From: Rhodococcus sp. SGAir0479
Lineage (GTDB): Bacteria; Actinomycetota; Actinomycetes; Mycobacteriales; Mycobacteriaceae
Assembly (NCBI RefSeq): GCF_005484805.1
Contig: NZ_CP039432.1
Coordinates: forward strand, 1,364,001 to 1,428,000
Reading direction: 5' to 3'
DNA: 64,000 nucleotides
Shown here: piece after piece, positions 7,572 through 17,607 of the stretch
Numbering within the stretch: the first letter of the stretch is position 1
How the letters are laid out: each line of letters starts with the position of its first letter
The notes under the pieces: model-generated
The model's database searches: none
Told to the model about the DNA's origin: nothing
The model's input: only the letters and a program-made list of their open reading frames with translations
Translations under genes and position numbers: made by a program

Positions 7572-9353
7572 GTGCTGCGCACCCACCTGGCAGGCTCGCT
7601 ACGACCCGAGCACGCTGAGCAGACCGTCACCCTCACCGGTTGGGTGGCTCGTCGGCGCGATCACGGCGGGGTGATCTTCATCGATCTCCGCGACGCGTCG
7701 GGTGTGTCCCAGGTGGTCTTCCGCGCCGGTGACGTGCTCGAACAGGCCCACCGTCTGCGTGCCGAGTACTGCGTCAAGGTCACCGGTGTGGTCGAGATTC
7801 GTCCCGAGGGCAACCAGAACTTCGAGATCCCCACCGGTGCCATCGAGGTCAACGCCGTCGAGCTCGAGGTGCTCAACGAGAGTGCCCCGCTCCCGTTCCA
7901 GCTCGACGACCAGGTGGGCGAGGAGGCCCGTCTCAAGTACCGCTACCTGGACCTGCGCCGCGAGGTGCCCGGTCACGCGATCCGGTTGCGGTCCAAGGTC
8001 AACGCCGCGGCCCGCGCCGTGCTGGCCCACCACGAGTTCGTCGAGGTCGAGACCCCCACGCTGACGCACTCCACCCCCGAGGGTGCCCGTGACTTCCTGG
8101 TGCCGGCGCGTCTGCAGCCGGGCAGCTTCTACGCGCTGCCGCAGAGTCCGCAGCTGTTCAAGCAGCTGCTCATGGTCGGTGGTATCGAGCGCTACTTCCA
8201 GATCGCCCGCTGCTACCGCGACGAGGATTTCCGCGCCGATCGCCAGCCCGAGTTCACGCAGCTCGACATCGAGATGAGCTTCGTGAACCAGGAGGACGTG
8301 ATCCTGCTGGCCGAGGAGATCCTGCACGCGGTGTGGAAGCTCATCGGCTACGAGATCACCACGCCGATTCCGCGGATGACGTACGCCGAGGCGATGCGCC
8401 GCTACGGCTCGGACAAGCCGGATCTGCGGTTCGGGATCGAGCTCGTCGAGTGCATGGACTTCTTCAAGGACACCACCTTCCGGGTGTTCCAGGCCGAGTA
8501 CGTCGGCGCCGTCGTGATGCCGGGTGGCGCGAGCCAGCCGCGCAAGCAGCTCGACGCGTGGCAGGAGTGGGCCAAGCAGCGCGGGGCGAAGGGTCTCGCG
8601 TACGTCCTGGTGAACGAGGACGGCACGCTGGGCGGTCCGGTCGCCAAGAACCTCACCGACGCCGAGCGGGACGGGCTGGCCGCGCACGTCGGCGCGCAGC
8701 CGGGCGACTGCATCTTCTTCGCGGCCGGTGCGACCAAGCCGATGCGCGCGTTGCTCGGCGCCGCCCGCGGCGAGATCGCTCGCAAGCAGAACCTCATCGA
8801 CCCCGATGCGTGGGAGTTCGTGTGGATCGTCGACGCACCGCTGTTCGAGCCGGCCGCCGACGCGACCGCGAGCGGTGACGTCGCTCTCGGATCCAGCGCC
8901 TGGACCGCCGTGCACCACGCGTTCACGTCGCCCAAGCCGGAGTCGATGGACACCTTCGACACCGATCCGGGATCGGCCCTCGCCTACGCCTACGACATCG
9001 TGTGCAACGGCAACGAGATCGGTGGCGGCAGCATCCGTATCCACCGCCGGGACGTCCAGGAGCGGGTGTTCAAGGTGATGGGCATCTCGCACGAGGAGGC
9101 CCAGGAGCAGTTCGGGTTCCTGCTCGACGCCTTCGCTTTCGGCGCTCCGCCGCACGGCGGCATCGCGTTCGGCTGGGACCGGATCACCGCGCTGCTCGCG
9201 GGGCTCGACTCGATCCGCGAGGTCATCGCGTTCCCGAAGTCCGGCGGCGGTGTCGACCCGCTGACCGACGCCCCCGCGCCGATCACCGAGCTGCAGCGCA
9301 AGGAGTCGGGCATCGACGCGAAGCCGGAACCGGCCGGGGCGAAGTCCGAGTAG
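7572..9353 (+). CDS. aspS: aspartyl-tRNA synthetase
   Basis: The 593-residue class II synthetase charges tRNA with aspartate. It contains the N-terminal OB-fold anticodon domain ([22 protein letters not shown]), motif 2 ([24 protein letters not shown]), the bacterial GAD insertion in the middle, and motif 3 ([10 protein letters not shown]) near the C-terminus. Bacterial-type AspRS with this architecture is often non-discriminating in actinobacteria that use GatCAB for Asn-tRNA, but that is not readable here. The GTG at 7572 has AAAGGAA 5-6 nt upstream and gives the canonical [11 protein letters not shown] start. Confidence 0.96.
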   Translation: MLRTHLAGSLRPEHAEQTVTLTGWVARRRDHGGVIFIDLRDASGVSQVVFRAGDVLEQAHRLRAEYCVKVTGVVEIRPEGNQNFEIPTGAIEVNAVELEVLNESAPLPFQLDDQVGEEARLKYRYLDLRREVPGHAIRLRSKVNAAARAVLAHHEFVEVETPTLTHSTPEGARDFLVPARLQPGSFYALPQSPQLFKQLLMVGGIERYFQIARCYRDEDFRADRQPEFTQLDIEMSFVNQEDVILLAEEILHAVWKLIGYEITTPIPRMTYAEAMRRYGSDKPDLRFGIELVECMDFFKDTTFRVFQAEYVGAVVMPGGASQPRKQLDAWQEWAKQRGAKGLAYVLVNEDGTLGGPVAKNLTDAERDGLAAHVGAQPGDCIFFAAGATKPMRALLGAARGEIARKQNLIDPDAWEFVWIVDAPLFEPAADATASGDVALGSSAWTAVHHAFTSPKPESMDTFDTDPGSALAYAYDIVCNGNEIGGGSIRIHRRDVQERVFKVMGISHEEAQEQFGFLLDAFAFGAPPHGGIAFGWDRITALLAGLDSIREVIAFPKSGGGVDPLTDAPAPITELQRKESGIDAKPEPAGAKSE

Positions 9354-9392
9354 CGCCGGTCCGGGGGAGATGGCTGACGACGGGGGGCCGAC

Positions 9393-10358
9393 GTGCTGCA
9401 TCTGCGGGTGATCTGTCCGGAGGAGGACACCGACGAGATCCTCGCGCTGCTCGAGGAGGAGCCCGGCGCCACGCACATCACCGTGGCGCGGGGCTCCGCC
9501 GTCGAACCCGCCGGGGACGTGGTCCAGGCCGACATCGCGCGCGAGTCGGCCAACGAGGTGCTCGATCAGCTGCACGAGCTGAGGATCGAATTCCGTGGCG
9601 CCATCACGCTGGTGCCGATCGAGACCGTGCTGTCCGAGGCGGCGCGCGGCGCCGAGCGCGCCGCGCCCGGCGATCCGGACGATTCGGTGGTTTGGGAGGA
9701 GCTGATCTCCCGGACCCGGGAGGAGTCCACGCTCAACGTCACGTTCCTGGCGTTTCTCACGATCGCGTGTCTGCTCGCGTCGGTGGGCATCGTGACCGAT
9801 TCGCCGGTGACGATCGTCGGCGCGATGGTCGTCGGCCCCGAGTTCGGGCCACTCGCCGCGCTCGCGGTTGCGGTCGCGCGCCGCAAGTTCAGCCTCGCGC
9901 GCCGTTCCCTCCTCGCTCTCGTGATCGGTTTCCCGTTCGCCATCGTGGTGGCGGCGGTCGCGACCCTCGTAGCCAAGCTGCTCGGGTGGGTGGGCCTCGA
10001 CACGATCGAGGACCTGCACCAGGTCGACTTCATCTACCGGGTGGGGCTGTCGTCGTTCATCGTCGCGCTGCTCGCCGGCGCGGCCGGGATGCTCGCGCTC
10101 GTGTCCGCCAAATCCGCCGCCCTGGTGGGGGTGTTCATCTCGGTCACGACGGTGCCCGCCGCGGGCTTCACCGCGGTCGCCGCCACCCTCGGGGACTGGC
10201 GGGTCGCACTCATGTCGGCGCTCCAGCTCGGGGTCAACCTCACCGGCATCGTGATCGCCGCGATCGCCGTGTTGTTGCTGCAGCGGACTCACGAAGCCCG
10301 TGACCGAGCTGCAACCCGGCGTTTGCGCAGGTCATCCGCCCCGACTCGGCGGAGGTGA
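9393..10358 (+). CDS. DUF389 family membrane protein
   Basis: The 321-residue product has a soluble ferredoxin-like N-terminal part (LHLRVICPEEDTDEILALLEE, residues 1-90) followed by about five to six hydrophobic segments, with the family-typical VGAMVVGPEFGPLAALAVA motif. DUF389 proteins are widespread inner-membrane proteins of unknown function. The basic C-terminus (RAATRRLRRSSAPTRRR) is cytoplasmic by the positive-inside rule. It starts at GTG 9393, 39 nt after aspS on the same strand, and may be co-transcribed with it. No function can be assigned. Confidence 0.8.
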   Translation: MLHLRVICPEEDTDEILALLEEEPGATHITVARGSAVEPAGDVVQADIARESANEVLDQLHELRIEFRGAITLVPIETVLSEAARGAERAAPGDPDDSVVWEELISRTREESTLNVTFLAFLTIACLLASVGIVTDSPVTIVGAMVVGPEFGPLAALAVAVARRKFSLARRSLLALVIGFPFAIVVAAVATLVAKLLGWVGLDTIEDLHQVDFIYRVGLSSFIVALLAGAAGMLALVSAKSAALVGVFISVTTVPAAGFTAVAATLGDWRVALMSALQLGVNLTGIVIAAIAVLLLQRTHEARDRAATRRLRRSSAPTRRR

Positions 10359-10406
10359 CGGCGAATGTCGGGTCGGGAGCGCTGGATCCAGGTAGGTTGG
10401 TGACCG

Positions 10407-11585
10407 ATGACCGCAATATTGGCGGAACCCCTCTCAGAGGTCGTTGCCGCAGCAGAGAAGTTGCTCACCCGGCGGACCGGTGCCCAGGTCCGGCTCGTCG
10501 ACCCGGTGGATCTCGGGGGAAGCGGCCGGACCGTCGTCGTACGCGTCCGTGTCGCGGAGAACCCGTTCTCGCTTCCGCGCACCCTCGTGATCAAGCAGGT
10601 CCGCGAGACCTCGCCCAAGGCGCCGACGGCGCAGCGCATCGAGTTCGACGTGCCCGAGCACTCGACCGTGGACGTCGCCTTCCTCCGGGAGGCCGTCTCC
10701 TACCAGTTCGCGACCGCGCTCGCGACGGAGAGCCGACCCGGCGCGGAGCTGCTCGCCTACGACTTCGAGACCCGTCTGCTCGTGCTCGGCGACCTCGGGG
10801 ACTCGGCCCCGTTCGCGGCCCTGCTGAAGAACGCGGACCCGGACACCGTCACCAATTCGCTGATGGCGATGGCGCAGGCGCTCGGCCGGATGCACGCCGC
10901 GACGGTCGGACGCGAGGAGGACTTCACCGCCCTGCTGCGCCGGGCCGAGGTCGCGCACTGCGGCGACGTCGTGGCCGAACAGGCGCAGGCCTCGCTCGAC
11001 ACGGTGCCGGACCTGCTGGCCGAACGCCTCGGTGTCGAGGTACCGGACGAGATCCGGGCCATCGCGGGCCGGGCCGGCAAGTTGTTCGCCGGTGGCCGGT
11101 TCCGGGCGTTCAGCCCCTCCGATCTGTGCCCGGACAACATCATCGTCAACGACGAGGGCGTCCGATTCCTCGACTACGAGTGGGGCGGCTTCCGCGACGC
11201 GACGCTGGACCTGGCATACGCGCTCGTGTCGTTCCCGGCGTGCCTGTGCAGCATTCACCTCTCGTACGAGCGGCAGCGGGCGATGACGGAGGCCTGGCGG
11301 GCCGAGGTCGTCGGTATGTGGCCGGCGCTGGCCGACGACGCACTCCTCACCGAACGGGTGCTCGACGCCCAACTGATGTGGGTGTGGCTCAGCACCTACC
11401 TGTTCCTGCCCGAGGACTACACCCGGCTCGCGGCGGTGCGCGACCATCAGCTCTCGGCGCCGCGCGCCGACGCTCTGCTGGCGCGCTGGGAGAGCCTGGC
11501 CACGTTCGCCGAGCAGTCCGGGCACGACGCGATCGCCGACCACGCCACGCTCGTCGTCGCACGCCTGCGCGAACGGATCGCGTAG
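10407..11585 (+). CDS. phosphotransferase (aminoglycoside/choline kinase-like fold)
   Basis: The 392-residue product has an APH/choline-kinase-like layout: an N-terminal lobe with LVIKQVR supplying the ATP-binding lysine region, a C-terminal lobe with SPSDLCPDNIIV at the catalytic loop, and VRFLDYEWGGFRD as the magnesium-binding equivalent of DFG. The usual HGD of the catalytic loop reads PSD, but the Asp and the downstream Asn (D...N) are retained, so activity is plausible. The substrate is unknown, and resistance should not be inferred. The gene starts 48 nt after the DUF389 gene and converges with the TetR gene at 4 nt. Confidence 0.75.
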   Translation: MTAILAEPLSEVVAAAEKLLTRRTGAQVRLVDPVDLGGSGRTVVVRVRVAENPFSLPRTLVIKQVRETSPKAPTAQRIEFDVPEHSTVDVAFLREAVSYQFATALATESRPGAELLAYDFETRLLVLGDLGDSAPFAALLKNADPDTVTNSLMAMAQALGRMHAATVGREEDFTALLRRAEVAHCGDVVAEQAQASLDTVPDLLAERLGVEVPDEIRAIAGRAGKLFAGGRFRAFSPSDLCPDNIIVNDEGVRFLDYEWGGFRDATLDLAYALVSFPACLCSIHLSYERQRAMTEAWRAEVVGMWPALADDALLTERVLDAQLMWVWLSTYLFLPEDYTRLAAVRDHQLSAPRADALLARWESLATFAEQSGHDAIADHATLVVARLRERIA

Positions 11586-11589
11586 CTTC

Positions 11590-12363
11590 TCACGCCGTCG
11601 GGGGGCGTCCGGACCCGGCCAGCAGTAGTTCGACCGATCGGCGCAGGTTGTCCCGCGCCGCGTGTTCCATGGGCGGCACGTCACCGGCGTGACGGCCCCC
11701 GCCGTCGGCCGTCGCGCCGTCCATCATCGTCGTCGACAGCGGGAACCGATCCGAGAAGTCCGGCGCCGCGGTCGCGAGTGCTTCCATCCGCTCGGACCGG
11801 CCCCGCGCCGCGTCCGGCTCTTGCGGGTGAGGCTGGCGGCGGGCGTCGACCACCGACCGCGCCGCCGCGGCCGCGAGCGAGAAGGACGACGACGCGATGG
11901 CCGCGACGTCCCGGCGATCGTCGACCGTAGGCAGCAGCAGCCCCAGCAGAGCCTCGAAGACCTCCTGTTGGTGCGGCCCCAGGACGGGCCGCGTGTGCGC
12001 GAGATCGAGCATCCACGGGTGCGCGACGTACAGATCGAGGAGCCGTTCGGCCCACTCCGCGACGCTCGCCACCGGCGTGGCCGCGAAGGCGGCATGCGCG
12101 CGGTCGTACATGACGTCCAGTAGTTCGTCCTTGCCGCCGACATAGGTGTAGAGCGCCATCGCGGTGCAGCCGAGCCGCTCACCCACCGCTCGCAGCGGCA
12201 CGGCCGCGGTTCCGCGCGCGTCCGCCAGCGCCGTGGCGGCCTCGACGATCGCGTCGAGGGACAGCGCCGTCCGCTGACCGGCCTCGTCGCCACGGGGATA
12301 TCGGCCCTCCCACAGCAGCGCCAACGTGCGCGCGGCGTCGCCGCGCGCGTCCCGGTTCACCAT
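11590..12363 (-). CDS. TetR/AcrR family regulator
   Basis: The 257-residue product has a TetR-type helix-turn-helix at about residues 34-80 (VEAATALADARG...LRAVGERLGCTAMALYTYVGGKDELLDVM) and a C-terminal ligand domain of the tetracycline-repressor-like class. The first 30 residues form an extension seen in that subclass. Two inverted copies of a near-palindromic element lie in its own promoter, strongly suggesting autoregulation. The only gene sharing this intergenic region is the small Cys-rich protein, which has its own different palindrome. Ligand and other targets are unknown. Confidence 0.88.
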   Translation of the reverse strand: MVNRDARGDAARTLALLWEGRYPRGDEAGQRTALSLDAIVEAATALADARGTAAVPLRAVGERLGCTAMALYTYVGGKDELLDVMYDRAHAAFAATPVASVAEWAERLLDLYVAHPWMLDLAHTRPVLGPHQQEVFEALLGLLLPTVDDRRDVAAIASSSFSLAAAAARSVVDARRQPHPQEPDAARGRSERMEALATAAPDFSDRFPLSTTMMDGATADGGGRHAGDVPPMEHAARDNLRRSVELLLAGSGRPPTA

Positions 12364-12375
12364 CGCGAAACCATT

Positions 12376-12423
12376 CCTTACGTTGTAAAGCGCGTCGCGC
12401 TCTGACGACTATACGACGTAAGG
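12376..12423. promoter_or_regulatory. paired TetR operator and promoter
   Basis: CCTTACGTTGTAAAG (12376-12390, + strand) and CCTTACGTCGTATAG (12423 back to 12409, - strand) are two inverted copies of CCTTACGTYGTAWAG, each itself near-palindromic. The distal copy contains TATAGT (12413-12408 on the minus strand), a good -10 for the tetR gene. Repressor binding would therefore block its own transcription. Confidence 0.65.
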
Positions 12424-12501
12424 CCCGCAGGTGGGAGGGCTTCCCGCGGCAGGTCGAGCAGGCTCGTCGGCCTGCTGTGGCGAGCGACACGGCGAGGGTT
12501 G

Positions 12502-12520
12502 ATACCCCTGGGGGTATTAT
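12502..12520 (+). promoter_or_regulatory. CsoR/CstR-type palindrome over a -10 element
   Basis: ATACCCC-TG-GGGGTAT (12502-12517) has perfect 7-bp arms and matches the C-tract/G-tract operators of the copper (CsoR), nickel/cobalt or persulfide (CstR) sensor family. TATTAT (12515-12520) overlaps its right end and could be the -10 of the downstream Cys-rich gene. Confidence 0.6.
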
Positions 12521-12561
12521 CGGGAGTGGAATTCGCCCATCGGCCCCGGAGGAGATCCACC

Positions 12562-12720
12562 GTGTGTTACCCCGTCACCTGCAAGACCTGTGCCAAGACC
12601 ACGTGGGGCGGCTGCGGCCAGCATGTCGACAGCGTGATGCGGACCGTCCCGGCCGCGCAGCGCTGCACGTGCGCGAAGCCGGCCAAGTCGGGCTTCTTCG
12701 CGTCGCTGTTCGGCCGCTGA
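12562..12720 (+). CDS. 52-residue Cys-rich protein
   Basis: The predicted product has six cysteines (2, 7, 10, 18, 35, 37) and His21. They are arranged as C-x2-C...W-x2-C-x2-H and a later R-C-x-C, which looks like a small zinc or copper site. Similar short CxxCxKTTWxGCGxH proteins are common in actinobacteria as unannotated genes. GTG at 12562 is preceded by GGAGGAG (12548-12554) at 7 nt. The C-terminus is basic and aromatic ([11 protein letters not shown]). A CsoR-type palindrome controls the promoter, so a role in metal or sulfur-stress handling is a reasonable inference but unproven. It lies 52 nt before rarA. Confidence 0.75.
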   Translation: MCYPVTCKTCAKTTWGGCGQHVDSVMRTVPAAQRCTCAKPAKSGFFASLFGR

Positions 12721-12759
12721 CCGCAGTGACGGACCCCGGAAGGCGTCGGGGGCGGCTAG

Positions 12760-12772
12760 TAGCGTTTCGGGT
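12760..12772 (+). promoter_or_regulatory. leaderless promoter of rarA
   Basis: TAGCGT (12760-12765) ends 7 nt before the GTG at 12773, the standard geometry of a leaderless actinobacterial transcript; no ribosome site precedes the start. Confidence 0.5.
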
Positions 12773-14194
12773 GTGACTGATTTCTTCGGCGACACGGACG
12801 CGGCCGACGACGCGGCGGGCCTGTTCGAGGCGCCGGTCGCAGAGACGGGCCGCGAGGCCGAACCCGACCCGCTCCCGTCGGTGCCGCGCCCGGCGGCCGC
12901 ACCGAGTCCCGGCGCTCCGCTCGCCGTTCGGATGCGCCCGGCGACGCTGTCCGAGGTCGTCGGACAGCAGCACCTGTTGGCGCCGGGAGCCCCGCTGCGC
13001 CGCCTCGTGGAGGGATCCGGCGCGTCGTCCGTGCTGCTCTACGGCCCGCCCGGAACCGGCAAGACGACGCTGGCGTCGCTCATCTCGGGTGCCACCGGGC
13101 GCCGGTTCGAGGCGCTGTCGGCGCTGTCCGCGGGCGTCAAGGAGGTGCGCGGGGTCATCGAACTGGCCCGCCGGCGGCTGCTCCAGGGCGAGCAGACCGT
13201 GCTGTTCATCGACGAGGTGCATCGCTTCTCGAAGACCCAGCAGGACGCCCTCCTCGCCGCGGTCGAGAACCGGATCGTGCTGCTCGTGGCCGCCACCACC
13301 GAGAATCCGTCCTTCTCGGTGGTCTCGCCGCTGCTGTCGCGGTCGCTGGTTCTGCAACTGCAGTCGCTCACGGCCGACGACATCCGGCTCGTCATCGAGC
13401 GCGCCCGCGTCGACGAGCGCGGCCTCGGCGGTTCCGTCGAGATCGAGGACGACGCGCTCGAGCACCTGATCCGGCTGGCGGCGGGCGATGCGCGCCGGGC
13501 GCTGACCGCGCTCGAGGCCGCCGCCGGGACCGCGTTGGACCGCACCGACCGGCGGCCCGCCGTGCTCGACCTCGAGACGGTCGAGTCCAGCGTCGACAAG
13601 GCTGCCGTCCGCTACGACCGCGACGGGGATCAGCACTACGACGTGATCAGTGCGTTCATCAAGTCGATCCGCGGATCCGACGTCGACGCCGCGTTGCACT
13701 ACCTCGCTCGGATGATCACGGCGGGCGAGGATCCGCGCTTCATCGCGCGCCGCCTCGTCGTCCACGCGAGCGAGGACATCGGGATGGCCGACCCGACGGC
13801 GTTGCAGACCGCGACCGCGGCCGCGCAGGCCGTCCAGCTCATCGGGATGCCCGAGGCGCGACTCGCGCTGGCCCAGGCCACCATCCATCTCGCGACCGCG
13901 CCCAAGTCCGGGGCCGTCATCGCGGCGCTCGGAGCGGCGATGGCCGACGTGTCGGCCGGCAAGTCCGGCCTGGTGCCGCCGCACCTGCGGGACGGCCACT
14001 ACGCCGGGGCGGCGCAGCTCGGGAACGCGGTCGGCTACAAGTACCCGCACGATCATCCGGACGGCATCCTGCCGCAGCAGTATCCACCGGACGAGCTGGT
14101 CGGCGTCGACTACTACGAGCCGACCACGCACGGAGCCGAACGGGAGATCGCGGCGCGGGTGGGCAAGCTGCGGCGGATCGTGCGGGGCCGCTGA
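12773..14194 (+). CDS. rarA: replication-associated recombination protein A (RarA/MgsA)
   Basis: The 473-residue product is an AAA+ ATPase of the RarA/Mgs1/WRNIP1 family, which acts at stalled replication forks. The Walker [10 protein letters not shown] is at 91-99, Walker B with [10 protein letters not shown] at about 144-153, sensor 1 in ATTENPSF, and the arginine-finger region SPLLSRS follows. The C-terminal MgsA tetramerisation domain (about 300-460) has the typical [10 protein letters not shown]...SEDIGMADP segment. The first 48 residues are a poorly conserved acidic/proline-rich leader. It corresponds to M. tuberculosis Rv2559c and precedes alaS as in that genome. Confidence 0.94.
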   Translation: MTDFFGDTDAADDAAGLFEAPVAETGREAEPDPLPSVPRPAAAPSPGAPLAVRMRPATLSEVVGQQHLLAPGAPLRRLVEGSGASSVLLYGPPGTGKTTLASLISGATGRRFEALSALSAGVKEVRGVIELARRRLLQGEQTVLFIDEVHRFSKTQQDALLAAVENRIVLLVAATTENPSFSVVSPLLSRSLVLQLQSLTADDIRLVIERARVDERGLGGSVEIEDDALEHLIRLAAGDARRALTALEAAAGTALDRTDRRPAVLDLETVESSVDKAAVRYDRDGDQHYDVISAFIKSIRGSDVDAALHYLARMITAGEDPRFIARRLVVHASEDIGMADPTALQTATAAAQAVQLIGMPEARLALAQATIHLATAPKSGAVIAALGAAMADVSAGKSGLVPPHLRDGHYAGAAQLGNAVGYKYPHDHPDGILPQQYPPDELVGVDYYEPTTHGAEREIAARVGKLRRIVRGR

Positions 14195-14215
14195 GATTCC
14201 CGCCACACTCCGGGA

Positions 14216-14238
14216 GCCGGGACGAGCGCCGTCCCGGC
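14216..14238 (+). terminator. hairpin after rarA
   Basis: GCCGGGACG pairs perfectly with CGTCCCGGC around AGCGC, 21 nt after the rarA stop. No T-run follows, so it is a candidate terminator of the stem-only actinobacterial type. Confidence 0.5.
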
Positions 14239-14371
14239 GGCGGTCACCCGCGCCGAATAAACGGCGTGCGCGAGGGCGTTAAGCTTGCCGATGGCTGATT
14301 CGCACCTCGTAGGCGACATCGGCGGCCGGAGACGGTGCCATTCGACGAGACGTACGTAAGGACGAACCCAG

Positions 14372-17044
14372 GTGCAGACCCACGAGATCCGTAGGCGCTT
14401 CCTCGACCATTTCGTCAAGGCGGGCCACGCCGAGGTGCCCAGCGCCTCGCTGATCTTCGACGATCCCAACCTGCTGTTCGTCAACGCCGGCATGGTGCAG
14501 TTCAAGCCGTTCTTCCTCGGCCAGCAGACCCCGCCGTACGACACCGCCACCAGCGTGCAGAAGTGTGTGCGCACCGGTGACATCGAGAACGTGGGCGTCA
14601 CCACCCGCCACAACACCTTCTTCCAGATGGCCGGCAACTTCAGCTTCGGCGACTACTTCAAGCGCGGCGCGATCAAGCACGCGTGGTCGTTGCTGACCGA
14701 CTCGCAGGAGGACGGCGGCTACGGCTTCGATCCCGAACGCCTCTGGGTCACCGTGTACCTCGACGACGACGAGGCCCGCGACATCTGGCGCGACGAGATC
14801 GGCATTCCCGAGGAGCGCATCCAGCGCCGCGGGATGGCCGACAACTACTGGTCGATGGGCATCCCCGGCCCGTGCGGTCCGTGTTCGGAGATCTACTACG
14901 ACCGTGGCCCCGAGTACGGCGCCGAGGGTGGCCCCGAGGCCGACGAGGACCGCTACCTCGAGATCTGGAACCTCGTGTTCATGCAGAACGAGCGTGGCGA
15001 GGGCACCGGCAAGGAGAGCTTCGAGATTCTCGGCCCGCTGCCGAAGAAGAACATCGACACCGGCATGGGTGTCGAGCGGGTCGCGTTCCTGCTGCAGGGC
15101 GTCGACAACGTGTACGAGACGGACCTCGTGCGCCCCGTGATCACCAAGGCCGAGGAGCTGTCGGGCCGCACGTACGGCACCGACCCGGAGGCCGACGTGC
15201 GCTTCCGCGTCATCGCGGACCACGCGCGCACCGCCGTCATGCTCATCGCCGACGGCGTCAACCCGGGCAACGAGGGCCGCGGTTACGTGCTGCGCCGCCT
15301 GCTGCGCCGCATCATCCGCTCCGCCAAGCTGCTGGGCGCCGAGAAGCCGAGCATGCGCGAGTTCGTCACGGTCGTGCGCGACACGATGTCGCCGTCGTAT
15401 CCCGATCTCGCCACCGACTTCGACCGCATCGTCGGCGTCGCCGTGGGCGAGGAGACCGCGTTCCTGCGCACCATCGCGGCCGGTTCGAAGATGTTCGAGG
15501 CGGAGGCCGACCAGGTCAAGTCCGCCGGCAAAAAGGTCTTCGGCGGCAACGAGGCGTTCGTGCTGCACGACACCTACGGCTTCCCGATCGACCTGACGCT
15601 GGAAATGGCGGCCGAGGCCGGTCTGAGCGTCGACGAGCAGGGCTTCCGCTCGCTGATGGCCGAGCAGCGCAAGCGGGCCAAGGAAGATGCCCAGTCACGC
15701 AAGCACGCGCACGCCGACCTCACGGTCTACAAGGAGTTCGTCGACCGCGGACCCACCGAGTTCACCGGCTTCAACGAGCTGGTCTCCGAGGCGCACGTGC
15801 TGGCGCTGATCTCCAACGGGGTCCGGGTGCCCACCGCGAAGGCGGGCGAGGACGTCGAGGTCATCCTGGACCGCAGCCCGCTGTACGCCGAGGCCGGCGG
15901 ACAGATCGCCGACACCGGCACCATCACGGCGTCCGGTCTGCGCGTACAGGTCAACGACGTGCAGAAGATCGCCAAGAAGGTGTGGGTCCACAAGGTCACC
16001 GTCAAGGAGGGCCAGCTCACCGAGGGTGACGTCGTCCTGGCCCAGGTCGACCCCGAGTGGCGCAAGGGCGCCACCCAGGGCCACTCCGGCACGCACATGG
16101 TGCACGCGGCGCTGCGGCAGGTGCTGGGCCCGGGCGCCGTGCAGGCCGGTTCGCTCAACAAGCCCGGCTACCTGCGCTTCGACTTCAACTGGCAGGGCCA
16201 GCTGTCGGAGTCGCAGAAGCAGGAGATCGAGGTCGTCACCAACGAGGCCGTCGCCGCCAACCATACGGTGAACACCTTCGTCACCGACCTCGACCGGGCC
16301 AAGCAGATGGGCGCGATGGCGTTGTTCGGGGAGAACTACGGCGACGAGGTGCGCGTCGTCGAGATCGGTGGACCGTTCTCGATGGAGCTGTGCGGCGGCA
16401 CTCACGTGCAGACGTCGGCGCAGATCGGCCCGGTGACGTTGCTGGGCGAGTCGTCCGTGGGCTCGGGCGTGCGCCGCGTCGAGGCGTTCGTCGGGCTCGA
16501 TTCCTACCGCTACCTGGCCAAGGAACGTGCACTGCTCGCCGGTGTGGCGTCGTCGCTGAAGGTGCCGTCGGAGGAGGTTCCGGGCCGCGTCGAGGCGCTC
16601 GTCGAGCGCCTCAAGGTGGCCGAGAAGGAACTCGAGGCCACCAAGGCTGCCGCTGTCCTCGCGTCCGCGGGCACGTTCGTCGACAAGGCGCACCGCATCG
16701 GACAGGTGCTGCTGGTCGCCGAGCAGGCGCCCGACGGCGTCGCCGGCAACGACCTGCGCGGTCTGGTCAGCGACATCCGCGGCCGGTTCGGCACGCAGCC
16801 CGCGGTGGTGGTGCTGCTCGGCAACGCCGACGGCAAGGTGCCGTTCGTCGTCGCGACGACGAAGGCGGCTCAGGAACTGGGCATCAAGGCCGGTGAGCTG
16901 GTGGCGAGCTTCGGCCCGCAGATCGGTGGACGCGGTGGCGGCAAGGCCGATATGGCGCAGGGCTCGGGGTCGGACGTCTCCGGCATCCCGGCGGCGCTCG
17001 AAGGCGTCCGGGGCCGGGTCGCCGAACTGGCAGGAAACTCCTAG
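14372..17044 (+). CDS. alaS: alanyl-tRNA synthetase
   Basis: The 890-residue enzyme charges tRNA-Ala and edits mischarged Ser/Gly. The N-terminal aminoacylation core starts with [19 protein letters not shown]. Motif 2 falls around the [13 protein letters not shown] and [16 protein letters not shown] segments. The editing domain has [11 protein letters not shown] and CGGTHV with its zinc ligands, and a DHHA1-like C-terminal domain ends with [13 protein letters not shown]. The GTG start at 14372 is supported by homology at residue 1; TAAGGA lies about 9 nt upstream. It begins a run of genes (alaS-ruvX-mltG-aroE) with almost no spacing. Confidence 0.97.
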   Translation: MQTHEIRRRFLDHFVKAGHAEVPSASLIFDDPNLLFVNAGMVQFKPFFLGQQTPPYDTATSVQKCVRTGDIENVGVTTRHNTFFQMAGNFSFGDYFKRGAIKHAWSLLTDSQEDGGYGFDPERLWVTVYLDDDEARDIWRDEIGIPEERIQRRGMADNYWSMGIPGPCGPCSEIYYDRGPEYGAEGGPEADEDRYLEIWNLVFMQNERGEGTGKESFEILGPLPKKNIDTGMGVERVAFLLQGVDNVYETDLVRPVITKAEELSGRTYGTDPEADVRFRVIADHARTAVMLIADGVNPGNEGRGYVLRRLLRRIIRSAKLLGAEKPSMREFVTVVRDTMSPSYPDLATDFDRIVGVAVGEETAFLRTIAAGSKMFEAEADQVKSAGKKVFGGNEAFVLHDTYGFPIDLTLEMAAEAGLSVDEQGFRSLMAEQRKRAKEDAQSRKHAHADLTVYKEFVDRGPTEFTGFNELVSEAHVLALISNGVRVPTAKAGEDVEVILDRSPLYAEAGGQIADTGTITASGLRVQVNDVQKIAKKVWVHKVTVKEGQLTEGDVVLAQVDPEWRKGATQGHSGTHMVHAALRQVLGPGAVQAGSLNKPGYLRFDFNWQGQLSESQKQEIEVVTNEAVAANHTVNTFVTDLDRAKQMGAMALFGENYGDEVRVVEIGGPFSMELCGGTHVQTSAQIGPVTLLGESSVGSGVRRVEAFVGLDSYRYLAKERALLAGVASSLKVPSEEVPGRVEALVERLKVAEKELEATKAAAVLASAGTFVDKAHRIGQVLLVAEQAPDGVAGNDLRGLVSDIRGRFGTQPAVVVLLGNADGKVPFVVATTKAAQELGIKAGELVASFGPQIGGRGGGKADMAQGSGSDVSGIPAALEGVRGRVAELAGNS

Positions 17045-17046
17045 CG

Positions 17047-17607
17047 GTGCCCCCGGCTGTGTCGGGTGACGACCGGTCGGCGCGTTCGGGCCCCGACCGG
17101 CCCGGGGCCGACGATCCCGGCCGTGGGCGCCGGATCGCCGTCGATGTCGGGAGCGTGCGGATCGGGGTCGCCTCGTGCGATCCCGACTGCATCCTCGCGA
17201 CGCCGGTGGAGACGGTGCCGCGGTCCAAGGAGAAGGGCACCGACGCGCCCGACCTCCGGCGGATTGTCGCGCTTGTCGAGGAGTACGAGGCTGTCGAGGT
17301 TATCGTCGGACTGCCCCAGACGCTGCGCGGTGAGCACGGCAAGGCCGCCGACGTGGCGTCTGCCTTCGCGCGCCGGTTGCAGCGTGCCGTCGCCCCGATC
17401 CCGGTGCGGATGGCCGACGAGCGACTGACGACAGTCACGGCGTCGCGGGCACTGCGCGAGAGCGGTGTCCGAGCGAAGGGGCAGCGGCCGATGATCGACC
17501 AGGCGGCAGCAGTGGCGATCTTGCAGGGATGGTTGGACGAGCGGAGCAGAGCGGTGAACGTGTCGGATGCGGACGGTGGCCATCGACCGTCGGGAGACGC
17601 CCTGTGA
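17047..17607 (+). CDS. ruvX: YqgF/RuvX family RNase H-fold nuclease
   Basis: The 186-residue product belongs to the YqgF family, annotated as a Holliday-junction resolvase-like protein and implicated in 16S pre-rRNA 5'-end processing. Conserved acidic positions occur in [33 protein letters not shown] and [12 protein letters not shown]. About 28 poorly conserved residues precede the domain. The GTG start lies 2 nt after the alaS stop, and the 3' end overlaps the mltG start by 4 nt, so the three genes are translationally coupled. The same order is Rv2555c-Rv2554c-Rv2553c in M. tuberculosis. Confidence 0.92.
   Translation: MPPAVSGDDRSARSGPDRPGADDPGRGRRIAVDVGSVRIGVASCDPDCILATPVETVPRSKEKGTDAPDLRRIVALVEEYEAVEVIVGLPQTLRGEHGKAADVASAFARRLQRAVAPIPVRMADERLTTVTASRALRESGVRAKGQRPMIDQAAAVAILQGWLDERSRAVNVSDADGGHRPSGDAL

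Noticed and set aside
10407-11585. Antibiotic-resistance phosphotransferase
   Set aside because: Only the general APH/choline-kinase fold is seen, and the catalytic loop differs from known resistance enzymes.
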